Assembly: GCA_002746535.1 (NCBI GenBank)
Contig: NVWA01000002.1
Coordinates: 192,866 to 256,865 of the forward strand
Direction: 5' to 3'
Length of the DNA: 64,000 nt
From: Planctomycetota bacterium
GTDB lineage: Bacteria > Planctomycetota > GCA-2746535
Positions 45,101-54,991 of this stretch are shown piece by piece. Made by a program: the position numbers and the translations under genes. The first letter of the stretch is position 1, and every line of letters begins with the position of its first letter. The notes under the pieces are model-generated. The model was not told the origin of the DNA. It worked only from the letters and a program-made list of their open reading frames with translations, and ran no database searches.

Positions 45101-46316
45101 CCCATATAACCGCCTCACGCCTCTCGATCATTTTTTTTGCACGTTTGATAGAATCAACATAACCCTGTTCGCGTAATTTTCGAATAATAAAAGGCTGAAA
45201 TAATTCAAGGGCAATTCGCTTAGGCAATCCGCATTCATTTAATTTCAAATTTGGACCAATGACAATCACGCTTCTGGCTGAATAATCAACACGTTTACCA
45301 AGTAGGTTTTCTCTAAATCGACCTTGCTTGCCTTTTATCATATCAGCCAAAGACTTAAGCGGTCTATTACCGGTACCCAAAATTGGTCTTTTAGATCTAC
45401 TATTGTCAAATAAAGCATCAACAGCTTGTTGTAACATTCTTTTTTCATTTCGAATAATTACTTCAGGTGCATTCAACTCAAGCAATTTTTTCAATCGATT
45501 GTTTCTATTTATAAGTCTTCTGTATAAATCATTCAAGTCTGAGGTAGCGAAGTTTCCACTTTCTAAAGGAACTAAGGGACGAAGGTCTGGTGGTATGATT
45601 GGTACTGCATCCAAAATCATCCATTCTGGTCGATTGTTAGACTCTTTCAAACTCTCGATCATTTTAAGGCGTTTTGTTAAAGACTCTTTTGTTTGTTTAG
45701 AGTTTGTTTCGCTCAGATCAATTCTAATTTGAGTTGAAATTTTACTTAAATCTAACAATTCTAACAAATGCCTCAAAGCGTCAGCACCCATTCCTGCTTT
45801 AAACTTGTCTGGATATTTATCTGAATATTCTAAATATTCTTCTTCCGTCAATATCTCATTTACTTGCAACGGAGAATCAGAATCTGCTTCGGTGACAATA
45901 TATTTTTGAAAATAAGCAACCTGTTGTAGTTGTGAACTTTTTACACTCAAAAGAGTTGCTATTCTACTTGGCATTACTTTAAAAAACCAAATGTGAACAA
46001 CAGGTGCAGCCAAATTAATGTGCCCCATTCGGTGTCGTCGTACTCTCGATGTAGTTAACTTAACGCCACATTTATCACAGATATGATCTTTATATTTAAT
46101 GCCTTTATATTTGCCACAATAACACTCGTAATCTTTCTCAGGTCCGAATATTTTTTCACAAAACAAACCATCTCTTTCATCACGATAAGTTCTATAATTT
46201 ATTGTTTCAGGCTTTTTAACTTCACCATATGACCAACTCTTAATATCATTGAGAGAAGACAAGTTTATAGATATTGCACTATAACCATTTTCATTATCTT
46301 GCTCGAATTCGTCCAA
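42159..46316 (-). CDS. rpoC: RNA polymerase beta' subunit
   Basis: 1385 residues. N-terminal zinc ribbon [19 protein letters not shown], catalytic [12 protein letters not shown] (about residue 455) with three Mg-binding aspartates, second zinc site with [11 protein letters not shown] and upstream Cys in EKDCQTING, trigger loop MRTFHIGG and C-terminal AATQ-like TLGN region are all present. Length is standard for Gram-negative beta'. Contiguous with rpoB (20 bases). No unusual insertion noticed by eye. Confidence 0.98.
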   Translation of the reverse strand: MDEFEQDNENGYSAISINLSSLNDIKSWSYGEVKKPETINYRTYRDERDGLFCEKIFGPEKDYECYCGKYKGIKYKDHICDKCGVKLTTSRVRRHRMGHINLAAPVVHIWFFKVMPSRIATLLSVKSSQLQQVAYFQKYIVTEADSDSPLQVNEILTEEEYLEYSDKYPDKFKAGMGADALRHLLELLDLSKISTQIRIDLSETNSKQTKESLTKRLKMIESLKESNNRPEWMILDAVPIIPPDLRPLVPLESGNFATSDLNDLYRRLINRNNRLKKLLELNAPEVIIRNEKRMLQQAVDALFDNSRSKRPILGTGNRPLKSLADMIKGKQGRFRENLLGKRVDYSARSVIVIGPNLKLNECGLPKRIALELFQPFIIRKLREQGYVDSIKRAKKMIERREAVIWDILDEVVEGHPVMLNRAPTLHRMGIQAFWPKLVDGNSLMIHPLVCQGFNADFDGDQMAVHIPLSIEARQEAELLMLSTRNIFSPKDGLPIITPSQDIVLGCFFLTSIFPDRKGDGKIFSSKEEAIMAMELDKISPHALIKVRMDTSRVVGDYSYEYKPGGILKTTGGRVLFNDALPKGMPFYNHDMNKKNLGNVISDCHVLLDRDITVVLLDSIKNVGFRWSKLSGMSFSARDLLVPDKKVEFIKTAELEVKEIEKQHDAGLITKGERYNQIIDKWTHVSDLVQKELVEGLRQDRRWGKNYVNPVHIMVESGARGSIMQIRQLAGMRGLMAKPSGEIIETPIKANFFEGLSGYEYFSSTHGARKGLADTALKTADSGYLTRKLVEVVQDLIVNEKDCQTINGVTKSSIYVGEKVEVSLREAIYGRVARDNIADLLTGEIIIKENDIISLKQAIAIEEEGFDKIRVRSPLTCESRTGLCELCYGLDLSTGRVIERGSAVGVVAAQSIGEPGTQLTMRTFHIGGVASHSLESVDSKALSAGTVNYQNLKYVKNDEGAIISLSRNGAIVLQDEKGREIDRYDVPIGATIVHEIGVIVKEGDVLCKWDPHTIPIIAETTGQIRYDDIIQDVTMKLEVDPGTKRAHRTIIEHKGDLHPHIVVVDKDGNVLESHTIPEKAYIEVDENSEVRAGQIIAKTAREVGKTQDITGGLPRITELFEARKPKVPAVIAEIDGIITFGDRKRGKSTILITPVDGGEEVEHLIPLGRHIRVRRDDIVKAGEPLVDGPLVPHDILRISGEEKVQNYLLEEVQKVYRSQGVSINDKHIEIILQRMLRKVRIDELGDADFLSDVVDKIEFKAKNADIIANGGTPARATQLLIGITRASLLSESFISAASFVETTKVLTDAALSGRIDNLVGLKENVVLGYRIPVGTGYKKFIKSSISYNVEEEVAIEPNQEIEPVAVDATGTIATDVAIESNEEQNN

Positions 46317-46336
46317 GGTACTTCTCCTTAATTAGG

Positions 46337-49300
46337 TTATCTTTTTACCATTCTTAAATTTAATGCCAGTCCTTTGATCTCGTTAACGAGAACCTCAAAA
46401 GAAACTGGAGTACCAGCACGTAAACGCTCATCACCTTTAATTAGCGACTCATACATTCTTGACCGTCCATCAACATCATCTGATTTCACGGTTAACAATT
46501 CTTGAAGTATTGTTGATGCGCCGTAGGCTTCAACAGCCCAAACTTCCATTTCACCAAACCGCTGGCCACCCATCCTTGCCTTACCGCCTAAAGGCTGTTG
46601 AGTAATCAAAGAATAAGGGCCTGTTGATCTTGCATGAATTTTATCTCGAACCAAATGATGCAATTTCAACATATACATGTATCCAACAGTGGTTTCTTGA
46701 TCGAATGGCTCACCTGTTAGGCCGTCATGTAACTGCAATACGCCACTATCATAACCGGCTTCGTCCAAAGCACTTTCTATTTCAGTAGCTGTTGCACCAT
46801 CAAATACCGGTGTAATTGCCCTAAAGTTTAATTTTTTAGCCGCTAAACCTAAGTGTGTTTCTAATATTTGACCAAAATTCATACGAGAAGGAACACCCAA
46901 AGGATTCAGTAAAATTTCAACAGATTCACCATCCGCTGTATAAGGCATATCTTCTTCAGGAACTATTCTGCCCACAACACCTTTATTACCATGTCTACCA
47001 GCCATTTTATCACCAACAGCTAAAGTATATTTTTGTGCAACAAAAACCTTCACCATCTCTAATACACCGGTAGGTAATTCATCGCCTCGTTTTAAGTTGT
47101 CAATTTTCATTTCCATTTCATTTTGTGTAATGGTGATGTCTTCATCAAAATAATCACTACACTTTTGCACAGATTTTAATTTTTTAGAAGAGACATCAAA
47201 AAGCGACCAATCCAACTTTTCTTGAAATAAAGCTAACATCTCAGGCGATGTATCTGTTAATTGAAGAACTTCGCCAGACTCTTTGCTTACAATTTCATCA
47301 CCTACGATACTTTGCAGTTCTTTCATTTTGGCTACGATTAAATTTTTGATTCTATTTCGATAATCTAACCGAACGTCTTTAACATTTTCTTCAATTTCAT
47401 CTTGATCTGCTTGTGATAAATCAAACTTTCTAGAAAATCTTTTTACATTAATTACAGTACCATAAACACCAGGCTTTAATTCTAAAGAATCGTTTTTAAC
47501 ATCTTCCCCTGCTCGACCAAAAATAGCATGCAGCAATCGCTCTTCGGATGTATATTCTGTTTTGTTTTTTGGAGAAACTTTACCAACCAGAATATCACCA
47601 GGAGTAACATAAGTACCAATTCTCACAACGCCCGTTTCATCAAGATTTGCTAATGATTCTTCTGAGACATTTGGAATATCTGCTGTAATTTCTTCTTTTC
47701 CTTGTTTGGTTTCACGAATTTCGACTTGAAATGATTGAATATGTATTGAAGTAAAAGTATCATCTTTAAGTAATTTCTCGTTGACTAAAATCGCATCTTC
47801 AAAATTACCACCATCCCAAGATAAGAAACCTACTCTAATATTTTTACCTAAAGCTAATACACCTTGATCGGTTGCAGGCCCATCAGCTATGATTTCTCCT
47901 GCTTTTACTTTTTGACCTTCGGTAACCATTGGCTTCTGGTTTAAGCATGTTCTCTCGTTCATTCCTAAATATTTTCTGATCGGATACTCAACGCCACTAA
48001 CAATTATTTTTTTTGCATCAACAAATTCAACAATTCCATCTTTCTTACATTTAACAACGAAACTCGTATTACGAGCAACCAATTCTTCTGACCCTGTGCT
48101 TACTATTGGCATTTCAGTTTTTATAAGAGGAACCGCTTGACGTTGCATATTCGACCCCATCAATGCACGGTTTGCATCGTCATGCTCTAAAAAAGGGATC
48201 AAAGAAGAAGCAATACCAACCATTTGTTTAGGGCTAACATCTAAAAAAGAAACCTTATCAATAGAAACAGTAACAAAGTCACCTCTTTTTCTAGCAACAA
48301 TTGTAGGCCCTTTTATCTTACCCTTTGCATCAATTTCAATACCAGCCTGTGCAATAAATGCATCATCTTCTTCATCAGCCATCAAATAAACGACATCATC
48401 TATAGCTGAAACAACACCCTTCTTAACTGTTCGATAAGGAGTAACCAAAAAGCCATAACCATTATCATCTAGTTGAGAATACATTGCCAAAGAAACAATC
48501 AAACCAATGTTCGCTCCTTCAGGTGTTTCAATAGGACAAATTCTACCATAATGGGATGGGTGCACATCTCTTACATCAAATCCGGCACGCTTTCTATTCA
48601 ATCCACCAGGACCTAAGGCAGATAGCCTTCTTTCATGAGTTAACTGAGAAAGTGGGTTTGACTGGTCAACAATTTGAGATAATTCTCCACGTGAAAAAAA
48701 GAATTCAATTGCCGCAGAAACTGTTTGAGAATTAATCAACGATTTCGGTGTTATTCGCTCTACATCTCTACCAGATATCTTTTCTTGAACACTTCGTTTT
48801 AATTTAAATAAACCTTTTCGAATTTCGTCACCTACTAAGTCCTTTATACTTCGAATTCTTCTATTAGCCAAATGGTCTATATCATCATGAAGACCTGTAT
48901 TTTTCTTAAGCTCAACCAAATGTCCGTAAGCATTTACTATGTCTTGCTTTTTTAAGACTAAATTATCTTCAACAGATAGATCTAATGATTCCTTAAATTT
49001 ACGGTTCATCCTAAAACGTCCAATTTCACCAAACGTATATCTACCAGGATCAAAAAATCTCTCTCTAAATAATTGTTGTGCTTTATCAAATTGCATTGGA
49101 GCACCTGGTCGTATTTTTTTATAAATTTCAATAATACCTGCATGATAATTCGTCATGTCTTCAGATTCAATTCTCAATGAAGATGAAGGGTCCTCTAAAA
49201 AGGACTTGTACATTAATTCATCGAATACATTAAAAACTTCTATTTTTTTAGGTGCTAATGACAATATCATTTCGAAATTATCTTCACCAATTCGATTCCC

Positions 49301-50056
49301 AACTCGATACAAGGGAGTTTTAAGCTCTATGCTCGCCTCATCAAAAACATCAATAGCAAGAACTTTACCAATTAGTTTATCTTTAGATTTAAGCGAATTT
49401 GGATGTGATTCTAATGGATAAAATAAATTCAACATATCCCTGTCAGAACTTCCTTCTTCTGCAAAGGCACGTAAAAATGTAAAAGCACAAATCTTTGCAC
49501 TTTTATCAATTTTTAACCACAGACGCTCCTTTGAATCACTTTCTATAGTAATCCAGCTTCCACGCTTTGGAACAATTCTACAATTTTGTAGCTTTTTTCC
49601 TGCAACAGAAGTTACTTCTGAAAAGTCCATACCTGGTGATCGTTGAATTTGTGTCACAATACAACGTTCAGCGCCATTAATAATAAATTCCCCGCCGCCA
49701 AGCATTAAAGGAATATCACTAAGGTAAACCTCTTCTTCCACAACTTCATCTGGAGTAACTAGTCTCAGATTCAATTTCATTGACTTCGCGAAAGTCAATT
49801 TTAGATCCTTACATTCTTCTGTGGTATGCCTTGGCAACCCAAAACTATAAGAAACATATTCCATACGAATTTCGCCATCGCTACTTACGATAGGAAAAAT
49901 TTCTCGAAATATAGCTTCTAAACCAACATTTTTACGATCTTCTATTTTTGTGTTTTCTTGCAGAAACTCACTATAGCTATCTAACTGAATCTTAGATAAA
50001 GATGGGATCTCTAATTCTTCTTTTACTTTTCCGTAATGACGTATTTCAAGTGCCAT
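46337..50056 (-). CDS. rpoB: RNA polymerase beta subunit
   Basis: 1239 residues. Full set of conserved blocks, for example GAERCIVTQIQRSPG, the rifampicin-pocket segment GELSQIVDQSNPLSQLTHERRLSALGPGGL, GRICPIETPEGANIGLI and MAGRHGNKGVV. At the classic rifampicin positions the residues are the sensitive types (Asp, His and Ser at the 516, 526 and 531 equivalents). Start chosen at 50056 (MALEIRHYGK). Its promoter is upstream through rplK-rplL; an attenuator-like hairpin lies between rplL and rpoB. Confidence 0.98.
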   Translation of the reverse strand: MALEIRHYGKVKEELEIPSLSKIQLDSYSEFLQENTKIEDRKNVGLEAIFREIFPIVSSDGEIRMEYVSYSFGLPRHTTEECKDLKLTFAKSMKLNLRLVTPDEVVEEEVYLSDIPLMLGGGEFIINGAERCIVTQIQRSPGMDFSEVTSVAGKKLQNCRIVPKRGSWITIESDSKERLWLKIDKSAKICAFTFLRAFAEEGSSDRDMLNLFYPLESHPNSLKSKDKLIGKVLAIDVFDEASIELKTPLYRVGNRIGEDNFEMILSLAPKKIEVFNVFDELMYKSFLEDPSSSLRIESEDMTNYHAGIIEIYKKIRPGAPMQFDKAQQLFRERFFDPGRYTFGEIGRFRMNRKFKESLDLSVEDNLVLKKQDIVNAYGHLVELKKNTGLHDDIDHLANRRIRSIKDLVGDEIRKGLFKLKRSVQEKISGRDVERITPKSLINSQTVSAAIEFFFSRGELSQIVDQSNPLSQLTHERRLSALGPGGLNRKRAGFDVRDVHPSHYGRICPIETPEGANIGLIVSLAMYSQLDDNGYGFLVTPYRTVKKGVVSAIDDVVYLMADEEDDAFIAQAGIEIDAKGKIKGPTIVARKRGDFVTVSIDKVSFLDVSPKQMVGIASSLIPFLEHDDANRALMGSNMQRQAVPLIKTEMPIVSTGSEELVARNTSFVVKCKKDGIVEFVDAKKIIVSGVEYPIRKYLGMNERTCLNQKPMVTEGQKVKAGEIIADGPATDQGVLALGKNIRVGFLSWDGGNFEDAILVNEKLLKDDTFTSIHIQSFQVEIRETKQGKEEITADIPNVSEESLANLDETGVVRIGTYVTPGDILVGKVSPKNKTEYTSEERLLHAIFGRAGEDVKNDSLELKPGVYGTVINVKRFSRKFDLSQADQDEIEENVKDVRLDYRNRIKNLIVAKMKELQSIVGDEIVSKESGEVLQLTDTSPEMLALFQEKLDWSLFDVSSKKLKSVQKCSDYFDEDITITQNEMEMKIDNLKRGDELPTGVLEMVKVFVAQKYTLAVGDKMAGRHGNKGVVGRIVPEEDMPYTADGESVEILLNPLGVPSRMNFGQILETHLGLAAKKLNFRAITPVFDGATATEIESALDEAGYDSGVLQLHDGLTGEPFDQETTVGYMYMLKLHHLVRDKIHARSTGPYSLITQQPLGGKARMGGQRFGEMEVWAVEAYGASTILQELLTVKSDDVDGRSRMYESLIKGDERLRAGTPVSFEVLVNEIKGLALNLRMVKR

Positions 50057-50100
50057 TCAATCTCCTAGTGTAAGGCTATGATAACTATTTATCCCTAAAT

Positions 50101-50143
50101 AAAAAACACCCACTGCGACTTCTAATAGCGGCATACGGGTGTT
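50101..50143 (-). terminator. Attenuator-like hairpin between rplL and rpoB
   Basis: On the minus strand AACACCC (50137-50143) pairs with GGGTGTT (50105-50111), with an inner TGC/GCA pair, followed by a run of U's (six including the last two stem bases). It lies in the 132-base rplL-rpoB gap. In E. coli a partial terminator at this place sets the ribosomal protein:RNA polymerase ratio; here the role is inferred. Confidence 0.65.
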
Positions 50144-50188
50144 CAAAAATAATAAACGATTTTTCTCAATCAAAATCAAAATAATAGT

Positions 50189-50563
50189 TTACTTAACCTC
50201 TACTGTTCCACCGGCTTCTTCGATACTCTTTTTAAGTTCTTCTGCAGCTTCCTTGCTAATGTTTTCTTTAATTGGCGCTGGTGCACCATCAACAAGAGCT
50301 TTTGCCTCTTTCAAACCTAAAGCAGTGGCAGAACGAACAGCTTTAATCACTGGAACTTTTGAAGGTCCTACTTCCTTAAGAATTACCGTGAATTCCGTTT
50401 GTTCTTCATCATCCGCATCATCGCCAGCAGGTGCTGCTACAGCTACTGCTGCCGCTGCCGCTGCTTCAATTCCGTGTGTTTCTTTAAGGTAATCTGCTAA
50501 TTCCTTCGCTTCAATAAGCGTTAAGCCTGCAATGTTGTCACCTAATTCTTTAATGTCCGCCAT
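50189..50563 (-). CDS. rplL: Ribosomal protein L7/L12
   Basis: 124 residues. Helical N-terminal dimerisation domain ([22 protein letters not shown]), Ala-rich hinge ([14 protein letters not shown]), acidic linker and the C-terminal domain [37 protein letters not shown] that recruits translational GTPases. The usual place after rplJ; 52 bases separate them. Confidence 0.98.
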   Translation of the reverse strand: MADIKELGDNIAGLTLIEAKELADYLKETHGIEAAAAAAVAVAAPAGDDADDEEQTEFTVILKEVGPSKVPVIKAVRSATALGLKEAKALVDGAPAPIKENISKEAAEELKKSIEEAGGTVEVK

Positions 50564-50615
50564 TTCTCTAACTCCTAAATTAATAATAATGAAATTCTAT
50601 TTTTAAAAATAATAT

Positions 50616-51152
50616 TTATGCTGCACCTTCATGTTCTTTTTTTTCTACTAATGCCTTTACTATTCCTCCAATATTGGCCGCTGGAGCAATTATCGATGAG
50701 ACCAATTTTGACCCAGGACCCAAAGCAAGACCAACAATTAATGCCTGAATATCTTTCTTGGAAGGCATCTTGTGTACCTCAGACGCCTTATCTGCATCTA
50801 AAGCTATACCTTCAATGATAGCACCTGCAAAACAGCCGGCACCTTCGCCACCTTCATCCAAATAATTCTGTGTAGCTTTCGCAATACCAACAATGTCTTC
50901 ACCGCCTGAAATAATGGCAACCGGTCCATTTAAATATTCTGATGCAGATTCTAAGGCAGTACCTGCAATTGCAATTTTGGCAACAGAGTTTTTTATAACT
51001 CCCATTTTACCACCAACTTGAGCTAACTTCTCTCTTAATAGACCTTCTCTTTTGACACCCATACCTTGATAATTAAACAACAAGACAGAGGAAACATCTT
51101 TGTACTCTTCTTTAAATATTTCAACCAATGCAGTATTTACTAAATTTGGCAT
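50616..51152 (-). CDS. rplJ: Ribosomal protein L10
   Basis: 178 residues. N-terminal RNA-binding domain (SVLLFNYQGMGVKREGLLREKL, MGVIKNSVAKIAI) and a C-terminal helix (ANIGGIVKALVEKKEHE) that carries L7/L12 dimers. Set between rplA and rplL as usual; the spacing from rplA is only 17 bases, too short for a long L10 leader RNA of the E. coli kind. Confidence 0.97.
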   Translation of the reverse strand: MPNLVNTALVEIFKEEYKDVSSVLLFNYQGMGVKREGLLREKLAQVGGKMGVIKNSVAKIAIAGTALESASEYLNGPVAIISGGEDIVGIAKATQNYLDEGGEGAGCFAGAIIEGIALDADKASEVHKMPSKKDIQALIVGLALGPGSKLVSSIIAPAANIGGIVKALVEKKEHEGAA

Positions 51153-51169
51153 TATTTCGTCACCTTTAC

Positions 51170-51850
51170 TTAAACAGCTATTTTAATTCCAGGGCCCATT
51201 GTTGTTGCAATGGACATACTCATTATATAACCCTCTTTTGCTGATTGAGGCTTAATCTCTTTTATATGCTTGATCAACGCATCTACGTTTTCCGCAATTT
51301 TTTGCTCATCAAAAGATGCTTTACCAACGACTGTATGAACATTTGATGTGTCGTCGTTTCTAAAATCAATCTTACCTGCAACAAACTCCGTTACAGCTTT
51401 AACAACATCAACAGAAACAGTACCAGACTTTGGTGATGGCATTTTACCTGTTGGGCCTAAAACACGTCCCAATTTACCGACCTTAGCCATCATATTTGGA
51501 GCTGCAATGGCTACATCAAAATCTAACCAGCCTCCTGATACCTTAGCAACCAAATCTTCAGATCCAGCTTCTATGGCACCCGCTTCTAATGCTTGTTTTG
51601 CGGTTTCATCATCACAGAATGCAATAACTTTAACCTTTTTCCCAATTCCGTGTGGTAATGAGAAAGCACCTCTGACCAATTGATCTGCTTTCTTAGGATT
51701 GATTTCTAAATTGAAAACCATTTCGACAGTTTCGTCAAATTTAGCATTTTCAAAACTTTTTAAAATTTTAACTGCTTCCGTTACAGAATATAATTTGTCG
51801 CAATCAACTTTTTTTACATTTTCTAGATATCTCTTACTTTGCTTACCCAT
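51170..51850 (-). CDS. rplA: Ribosomal protein L1
   Basis: 226 residues with YSVTEAVKILKSFENAKFDETVEM at the start and the RNA-contact block LGRVLGPTGKMPSPKSGTV. Follows rplK by 5 bases. Normal length; autogenous control in many bacteria works at the rplK leader, which I cannot assign here. Confidence 0.98.
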   Translation of the reverse strand: MGKQSKRYLENVKKVDCDKLYSVTEAVKILKSFENAKFDETVEMVFNLEINPKKADQLVRGAFSLPHGIGKKVKVIAFCDDETAKQALEAGAIEAGSEDLVAKVSGGWLDFDVAIAAPNMMAKVGKLGRVLGPTGKMPSPKSGTVSVDVVKAVTEFVAGKIDFRNDDTSNVHTVVGKASFDEQKIAENVDALIKHIKEIKPQSAKEGYIMSMSIATTMGPGIKIAV

Positions 51851-51855
51851 TTAAT

Positions 51856-52290
51856 TTATCCTTCAACTATTTCTATTCCCATGCTACGAGCTGTACCCAT
51901 GACAATACTCATAGCAGATTCAATCTCCTTGGTGTTAAGATCTGGCATTTTTTGTTCTGCAACTTCTTTGACTTGAGCATTAGACAATTTACCAACAAAC
52001 TCTAAAGGATTCCCCGAACCCTTTTCAACACCAGCCTTCAACTTTATTAAAGTAGACATTGGTGGCTGCTTAATCAAAAGATCAAACGATTTATCTTCAT
52101 AAACACTTATCTCTACCGGTAACTTCAAGCCCATTCTATCACGAGTCAAATCATTAAATTTCTGAACGAATTCTGAAATATTAACTTTATGTTGAGATAA
52201 TGCAGGACCAACCGGAGGAGCCGGAGTAGCCTTACCCCCTTCAATTTGAAGCTTAACAATACCAATAATTTTTTTCTTTTTCTTCGCCAT
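51856..52290 (-). CDS. rplK: Ribosomal protein L11
   Basis: 144 residues with IGIVKLQIEGGKATPAPPVGPALSQHKVNISEF and C-terminal KMPDLNTKEIESAMSIVMGTARSMGI. The proline-rich N-domain and KLSNAQVKEVAEQKMPDLN match thiostrepton-region L11. Spaced 13 bases from nusG. Confidence 0.98.
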   Translation of the reverse strand: MAKKKKKIIGIVKLQIEGGKATPAPPVGPALSQHKVNISEFVQKFNDLTRDRMGLKLPVEISVYEDKSFDLLIKQPPMSTLIKLKAGVEKGSGNPLEFVGKLSNAQVKEVAEQKMPDLNTKEIESAMSIVMGTARSMGIEIVEG

Positions 52291-52303
52291 TATTTATTCT
52301 TTC

Positions 52304-52855
52304 TTATGTACTTTCAATCTGCCAATATTCTAATTCAACAGGGGTTTGTCGTCCAAAAATTGAAACATTTACTCTTAATAAACCTTTGTCAGGATATATT
52401 TCTTCTACGATGCCATCATAAGACTCAAAAGGACCTGAAGATATCTTAACTGTTTGACCTACATCAAATTCAATTTTCAACTTTGGCTTTTCTTTACCCT
52501 CTTCAATCGCATCTAAAATCCGATCTATTTCTTTTTTAGATAGCGGAGTAGGAACTTTTCGATTAATGCCAACAAATCCGCCTAATCCTCTTACATCTGA
52601 GATAAGGGAATAAGTTTCGTCGCTTACATTCATCTCAACCAATATATAGCCAGAGTATATTTTTCTTTTTATGACATGCTTCTCGCCATTTTTAACTTCA
52701 GTGAAATGTTCTTCAGGAATTAAAATTCTACCGAAGTCATCTTTGCAATTTGAGAAATCTATTGCAAGCTCAAGTTTCTTTTTGGCGGTTTCTTCCCTAG
52801 CCGTTGAAACTCTCACTACATACCATTTTTTTTCCATCAATTCAGCCACGATCAT
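52304..52855 (-). CDS. nusG: Transcription antitermination factor NusG
   Basis: 183 residues. N-terminal NGN domain (KWYVVRVSTAREETAKKKLE, then SGYILVEMNVSD and GLGGFVG) and C-terminal KOW domain (FDVGQTVKISSGPFESYDGIVEEIYPDKGLLRV). ATG at 52855 overlaps the secE stop by ATGA; a second ATG at 52837 (MEKKWYVV) is closer to the usual N-terminus. Couples RNA polymerase to the ribosome or Rho. Confidence 0.95.
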   Translation of the reverse strand: MIVAELMEKKWYVVRVSTAREETAKKKLELAIDFSNCKDDFGRILIPEEHFTEVKNGEKHVIKRKIYSGYILVEMNVSDETYSLISDVRGLGGFVGINRKVPTPLSKKEIDRILDAIEEGKEKPKLKIEFDVGQTVKISSGPFESYDGIVEEIYPDKGLLRVNVSIFGRQTPVELEYWQIEST

Positions 52856-53265
52856 TTACTTTGTGTTAAAATAAAGTTCTTCAATCCAAGGTTAATCACG
52901 AAATCAACAACTCCTATATATGAAACCAAAACAACCATCAAAACAATTATAGCAATTGTATAATGCCACAATTCAGTACTAGCGGCAAAAGGCTTTGCCT
53001 TTGGCCATACAACTTTACGTAATTCTGCTTCTGTCTCATTTACAAAGGCTACTGCTTTAGTATTCGACAAGCTATAATAGGAGCCTACACCAATTATTAC
53101 AAGCCCAACAACCATACCCAGGAGTTGCCCGTAAGAATAACCAGAACCCTGGATCATCTTGGATGAACCCCAATCATATACACCAGTCCCTGTATAAACA
53201 GCTAGACCTACCGCAATTACCACCAATGAGTAACGCAATACGTTTAATTCACTAACCTTTTCCAT
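52852..53265 (-). CDS. secE: Preprotein translocase subunit SecE
   Basis: 137 residues with three membrane helices, like the longer enterobacterial form (two extra helices before the conserved part). Signature segment FVNETEAELRKVVWPKAKPFAAST precedes the last helix. Sits between tRNA-Trp and nusG as in many bacteria. Confidence 0.93.
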   Translation of the reverse strand: MEKVSELNVLRYSLVVIAVGLAVYTGTGVYDWGSSKMIQGSGYSYGQLLGMVVGLVIIGVGSYYSLSNTKAVAFVNETEAELRKVVWPKAKPFAASTELWHYTIAIIVLMVVLVSYIGVVDFVINLGLKNFILTQSK

Positions 53266-53289
53266 TCTTTCTCATCCCAACTAAATGAG

Positions 53290-53363
53290 CAGGCCGGGAG
53301 GGATTCGAACCCACAACCATCGGATTTGGAATCCGGCGCTCTAGCCATTAGAGCTACCGACCT
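53290..53363 (-). tRNA. tRNA-Trp (anticodon CCA)
   Basis: Minus-strand cloverleaf: acceptor AGGTCGG/CCGGCCT, discriminator G, anticodon loop TTCCAAA (CCA), T-loop TTCGAAT. Located between tuf and secE as in many bacteria. No encoded CCA tail. Confidence 0.93.
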
Positions 53364-53382
53364 TCAACTTTTTATCACTTTA

Positions 53383-53410
53383 AATGTGGCGAGATGAAAC
53401 TCACCACATT
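53383..53410 (-). terminator. Hairpin after tuf
   Basis: AATGTGG-c-GAG (53383-53393) pairs with CTC-a-CCACATT (53400-53410) around a 6-base loop, just past the tuf stop and before tRNA-Trp. The weak U-tract that follows suggests partial termination or processing. Confidence 0.5.
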
Positions 53411-53414
53411 ATAT

Positions 53415-54608
53415 TTATTTAACTATCTTTGAAACTACACCTGAACCAACTGTTCTACCACCTTCTCTAATAGCAAAACGTAGGTTTTCATCCATAGCAA
53501 CTGGGTTTATTAACGATACTTTAATCGTAACATTGTCACCAGGCATTGCCATTTCAGCACCACCTAACAACTCAATTGTTCCTGTAATATCAGTAGTTCT
53601 AAAAAAGAATTGAGGCTTATAATTTGTAAAAAATGCAGAGTGACGACCACCTTCATCTTTAGTTAATACATAAATCTCACCTTCAAATTCAGTGTGTGGC
53701 GTAATCGTACCCGGCTTTGACAATACTTGTCCGCGAATAATATTTTCTTTATCGATACCTCTCAATAAAATTCCAACATTATCCCCTGCTTCACCTCGAT
53801 CCAGTTCTTTTCTAAACATCTCAACACCTGTACAAGTGGTTGCGACAGTATCTCTAATTCCAACCAAATCCATTGAATCCCCAACGTTAATCACACCTTG
53901 TTCAATTCTACCTGTAGCAACAGTGCCACGTCCTTTTATTGAAAACACGTCTTCAACCGGCATTAAGAAATCCTTTTCAATTTCTCTTTTTGGTATTTCT
54001 ATAAACTCATCTACAGCCTTCATAAGATCGACTACTGGTTTCATAGATGCTTCATCACCTTTTTCTAGTGCATCTCGAGCTGACCCTCTAATGATCGGAG
54101 TATCTTCGCCTGGAAATTCGTATTCATTCAGTAGTTCTCTAATTTCTTCTTCAACCATGTCTGTTAACTCATCATCATCAACTAAGTCGATTTTGTTCAA
54201 GAAAACAACAATTTTTGGTACACCAACTTGTCTTGACAAAAGGATATGCTCTCGAGTTTGTGGCATTGGACCATCATCTGCAGCACAAACTAAAATAGCT
54301 CCGTCCATTTGAGCAGCACCCGTAATCATATTTTTAACATAATCCGCGTGTCCAGGACAATCTACATGTGCATAGTGGCGAATATCTGTTTCATATTCTT
54401 GATGAGAAGTTGCAATTGTAATTCCACGCTCTCTCTCTTCTGGAGCATTATCAATTTGATCAAATGCTATTGCCTTATTTGATCCACCATATGTCTCATG
54501 CATTACTCTAGTAATAGCAGCTGTTAAAGTGGTTTTACCATGGTCAACATGTCCAATAGTTCCAATGTTAAGGTGGGGTTTACTACGATCAAATTTTTCC
54601 TTAGCCAT
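53415..54608 (-). CDS. tuf: Elongation factor Tu
   Basis: Delivers aminoacyl-tRNA to the ribosome. 397 residues with G1 [10 protein letters not shown]2 RGITI, G3 [10 protein letters not shown]4 NKID, the usual domain II/III blocks and C-terminal [15 protein letters not shown]. Ribosome site GGAG is before the ATG. It is in the classical tRNA-tuf-tRNA-secE order; only one tuf is in this window. Confidence 0.98.
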   Translation of the reverse strand: MAKEKFDRSKPHLNIGTIGHVDHGKTTLTAAITRVMHETYGGSNKAIAFDQIDNAPEERERGITIATSHQEYETDIRHYAHVDCPGHADYVKNMITGAAQMDGAILVCAADDGPMPQTREHILLSRQVGVPKIVVFLNKIDLVDDDELTDMVEEEIRELLNEYEFPGEDTPIIRGSARDALEKGDEASMKPVVDLMKAVDEFIEIPKREIEKDFLMPVEDVFSIKGRGTVATGRIEQGVINVGDSMDLVGIRDTVATTCTGVEMFRKELDRGEAGDNVGILLRGIDKENIIRGQVLSKPGTITPHTEFEGEIYVLTKDEGGRHSAFFTNYKPQFFFRTTDITGTIELLGGAEMAMPGDNVTIKVSLINPVAMDENLRFAIREGGRTVGSGVVSKIVK

Positions 54609-54672
54609 TCTCTTTCTCCAATTCCTTTGTTATTAAGTTGTTATTTATGTGTGTTCTTTATCTTTCTTTCAG

Positions 54673-54744
<72 letters not shown>

Positions 54745-54780
54745 ATCCGCATCATACGTCATAAACTAAAAGGGCGGAAA

Positions 54781-54808
54781 ATTGTAATTACAGGGTGACT
54801 TGTGTCAA
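54781..54808 (-). promoter_or_regulatory. Strong sigma-70-type promoter of tRNA-Thr/tuf
   Basis: On the minus strand TTGACA (54803-54808), 16 bases, then TACAAT (54781-54786, 5 of 6 consensus). A GC-rich discriminator (TTTCCGCC) follows, the type associated with stringent control. About 30 bases lie between the expected start and the tRNA. Confidence 0.75.
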
Positions 54809-54814
54809 CAAGTC
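54797..54814. promoter_or_regulatory. Palindrome overlapping the -35 of the tuf promoter
   Basis: GACTTGT (54797-54803) and ACAAGTC (54808-54814) form perfect 7-bp inverted arms around a 4-base spacer that spans the -35 TTGACA. Possible repressor or activator site; unassigned. Confidence 0.45.
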
Positions 54815-54880
54815 TTAGGGCAAAATAAGAAAACATTTTAATATTTTCTTGAAAGTCTATTTACACATAGAAAGAGTGAG

Positions 54881-54951
54881 AGCGGGTGATGGGAATCGAA
54901 CCCACGCAGCCAGTTTGGAAGACTGGAGCTCTACCACTGAGCCACACCCGC
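54881..54951 (-). tRNA. tRNA-Gly (anticodon TCC)
   Basis: Minus-strand cloverleaf: acceptor GCGGGTG/CACCCGC, anticodon arm CCAGT-CTTCCAA-ACTGG (TCC), T-loop TTCGATT. No encoded CCA. A -35/-10 pair is just upstream. Confidence 0.95.
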
Positions 54952-54963
54952 ATTGAGGCTCCC

Positions 54964-54991
54964 ATTCAACTAAATTGGTCAATTATGTCAA
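54964..54991 (-). promoter_or_regulatory. Promoter of tRNA-Gly
   Basis: On the minus strand TTGACA (54986-54991), then 16 bases, then TTGAAT (54964-54969, 4 of 6). About 12 bases separate it from the tRNA 5' end. Confidence 0.6.

Noticed and set aside
45328..45732. Plus-strand 134-codon frame opposite rpoC
   Set aside because: Antisense of a fully conserved gene.
48600..48700. Natural rifampicin resistance in rpoB
   Set aside because: The main resistance positions carry the usual sensitive residues.
50139..50492. Plus-strand 117-codon frame opposite rplL
   Set aside because: It is the antisense of the L7/L12 gene; its Ser/Ala-rich content is a mirror of the Ala-rich hinge.
53692..54312. 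Plus-strand 206-codon frame opposite tuf
   Set aside because: Antisense of EF-Tu; no independent features and low-complexity Ser/Thr content.
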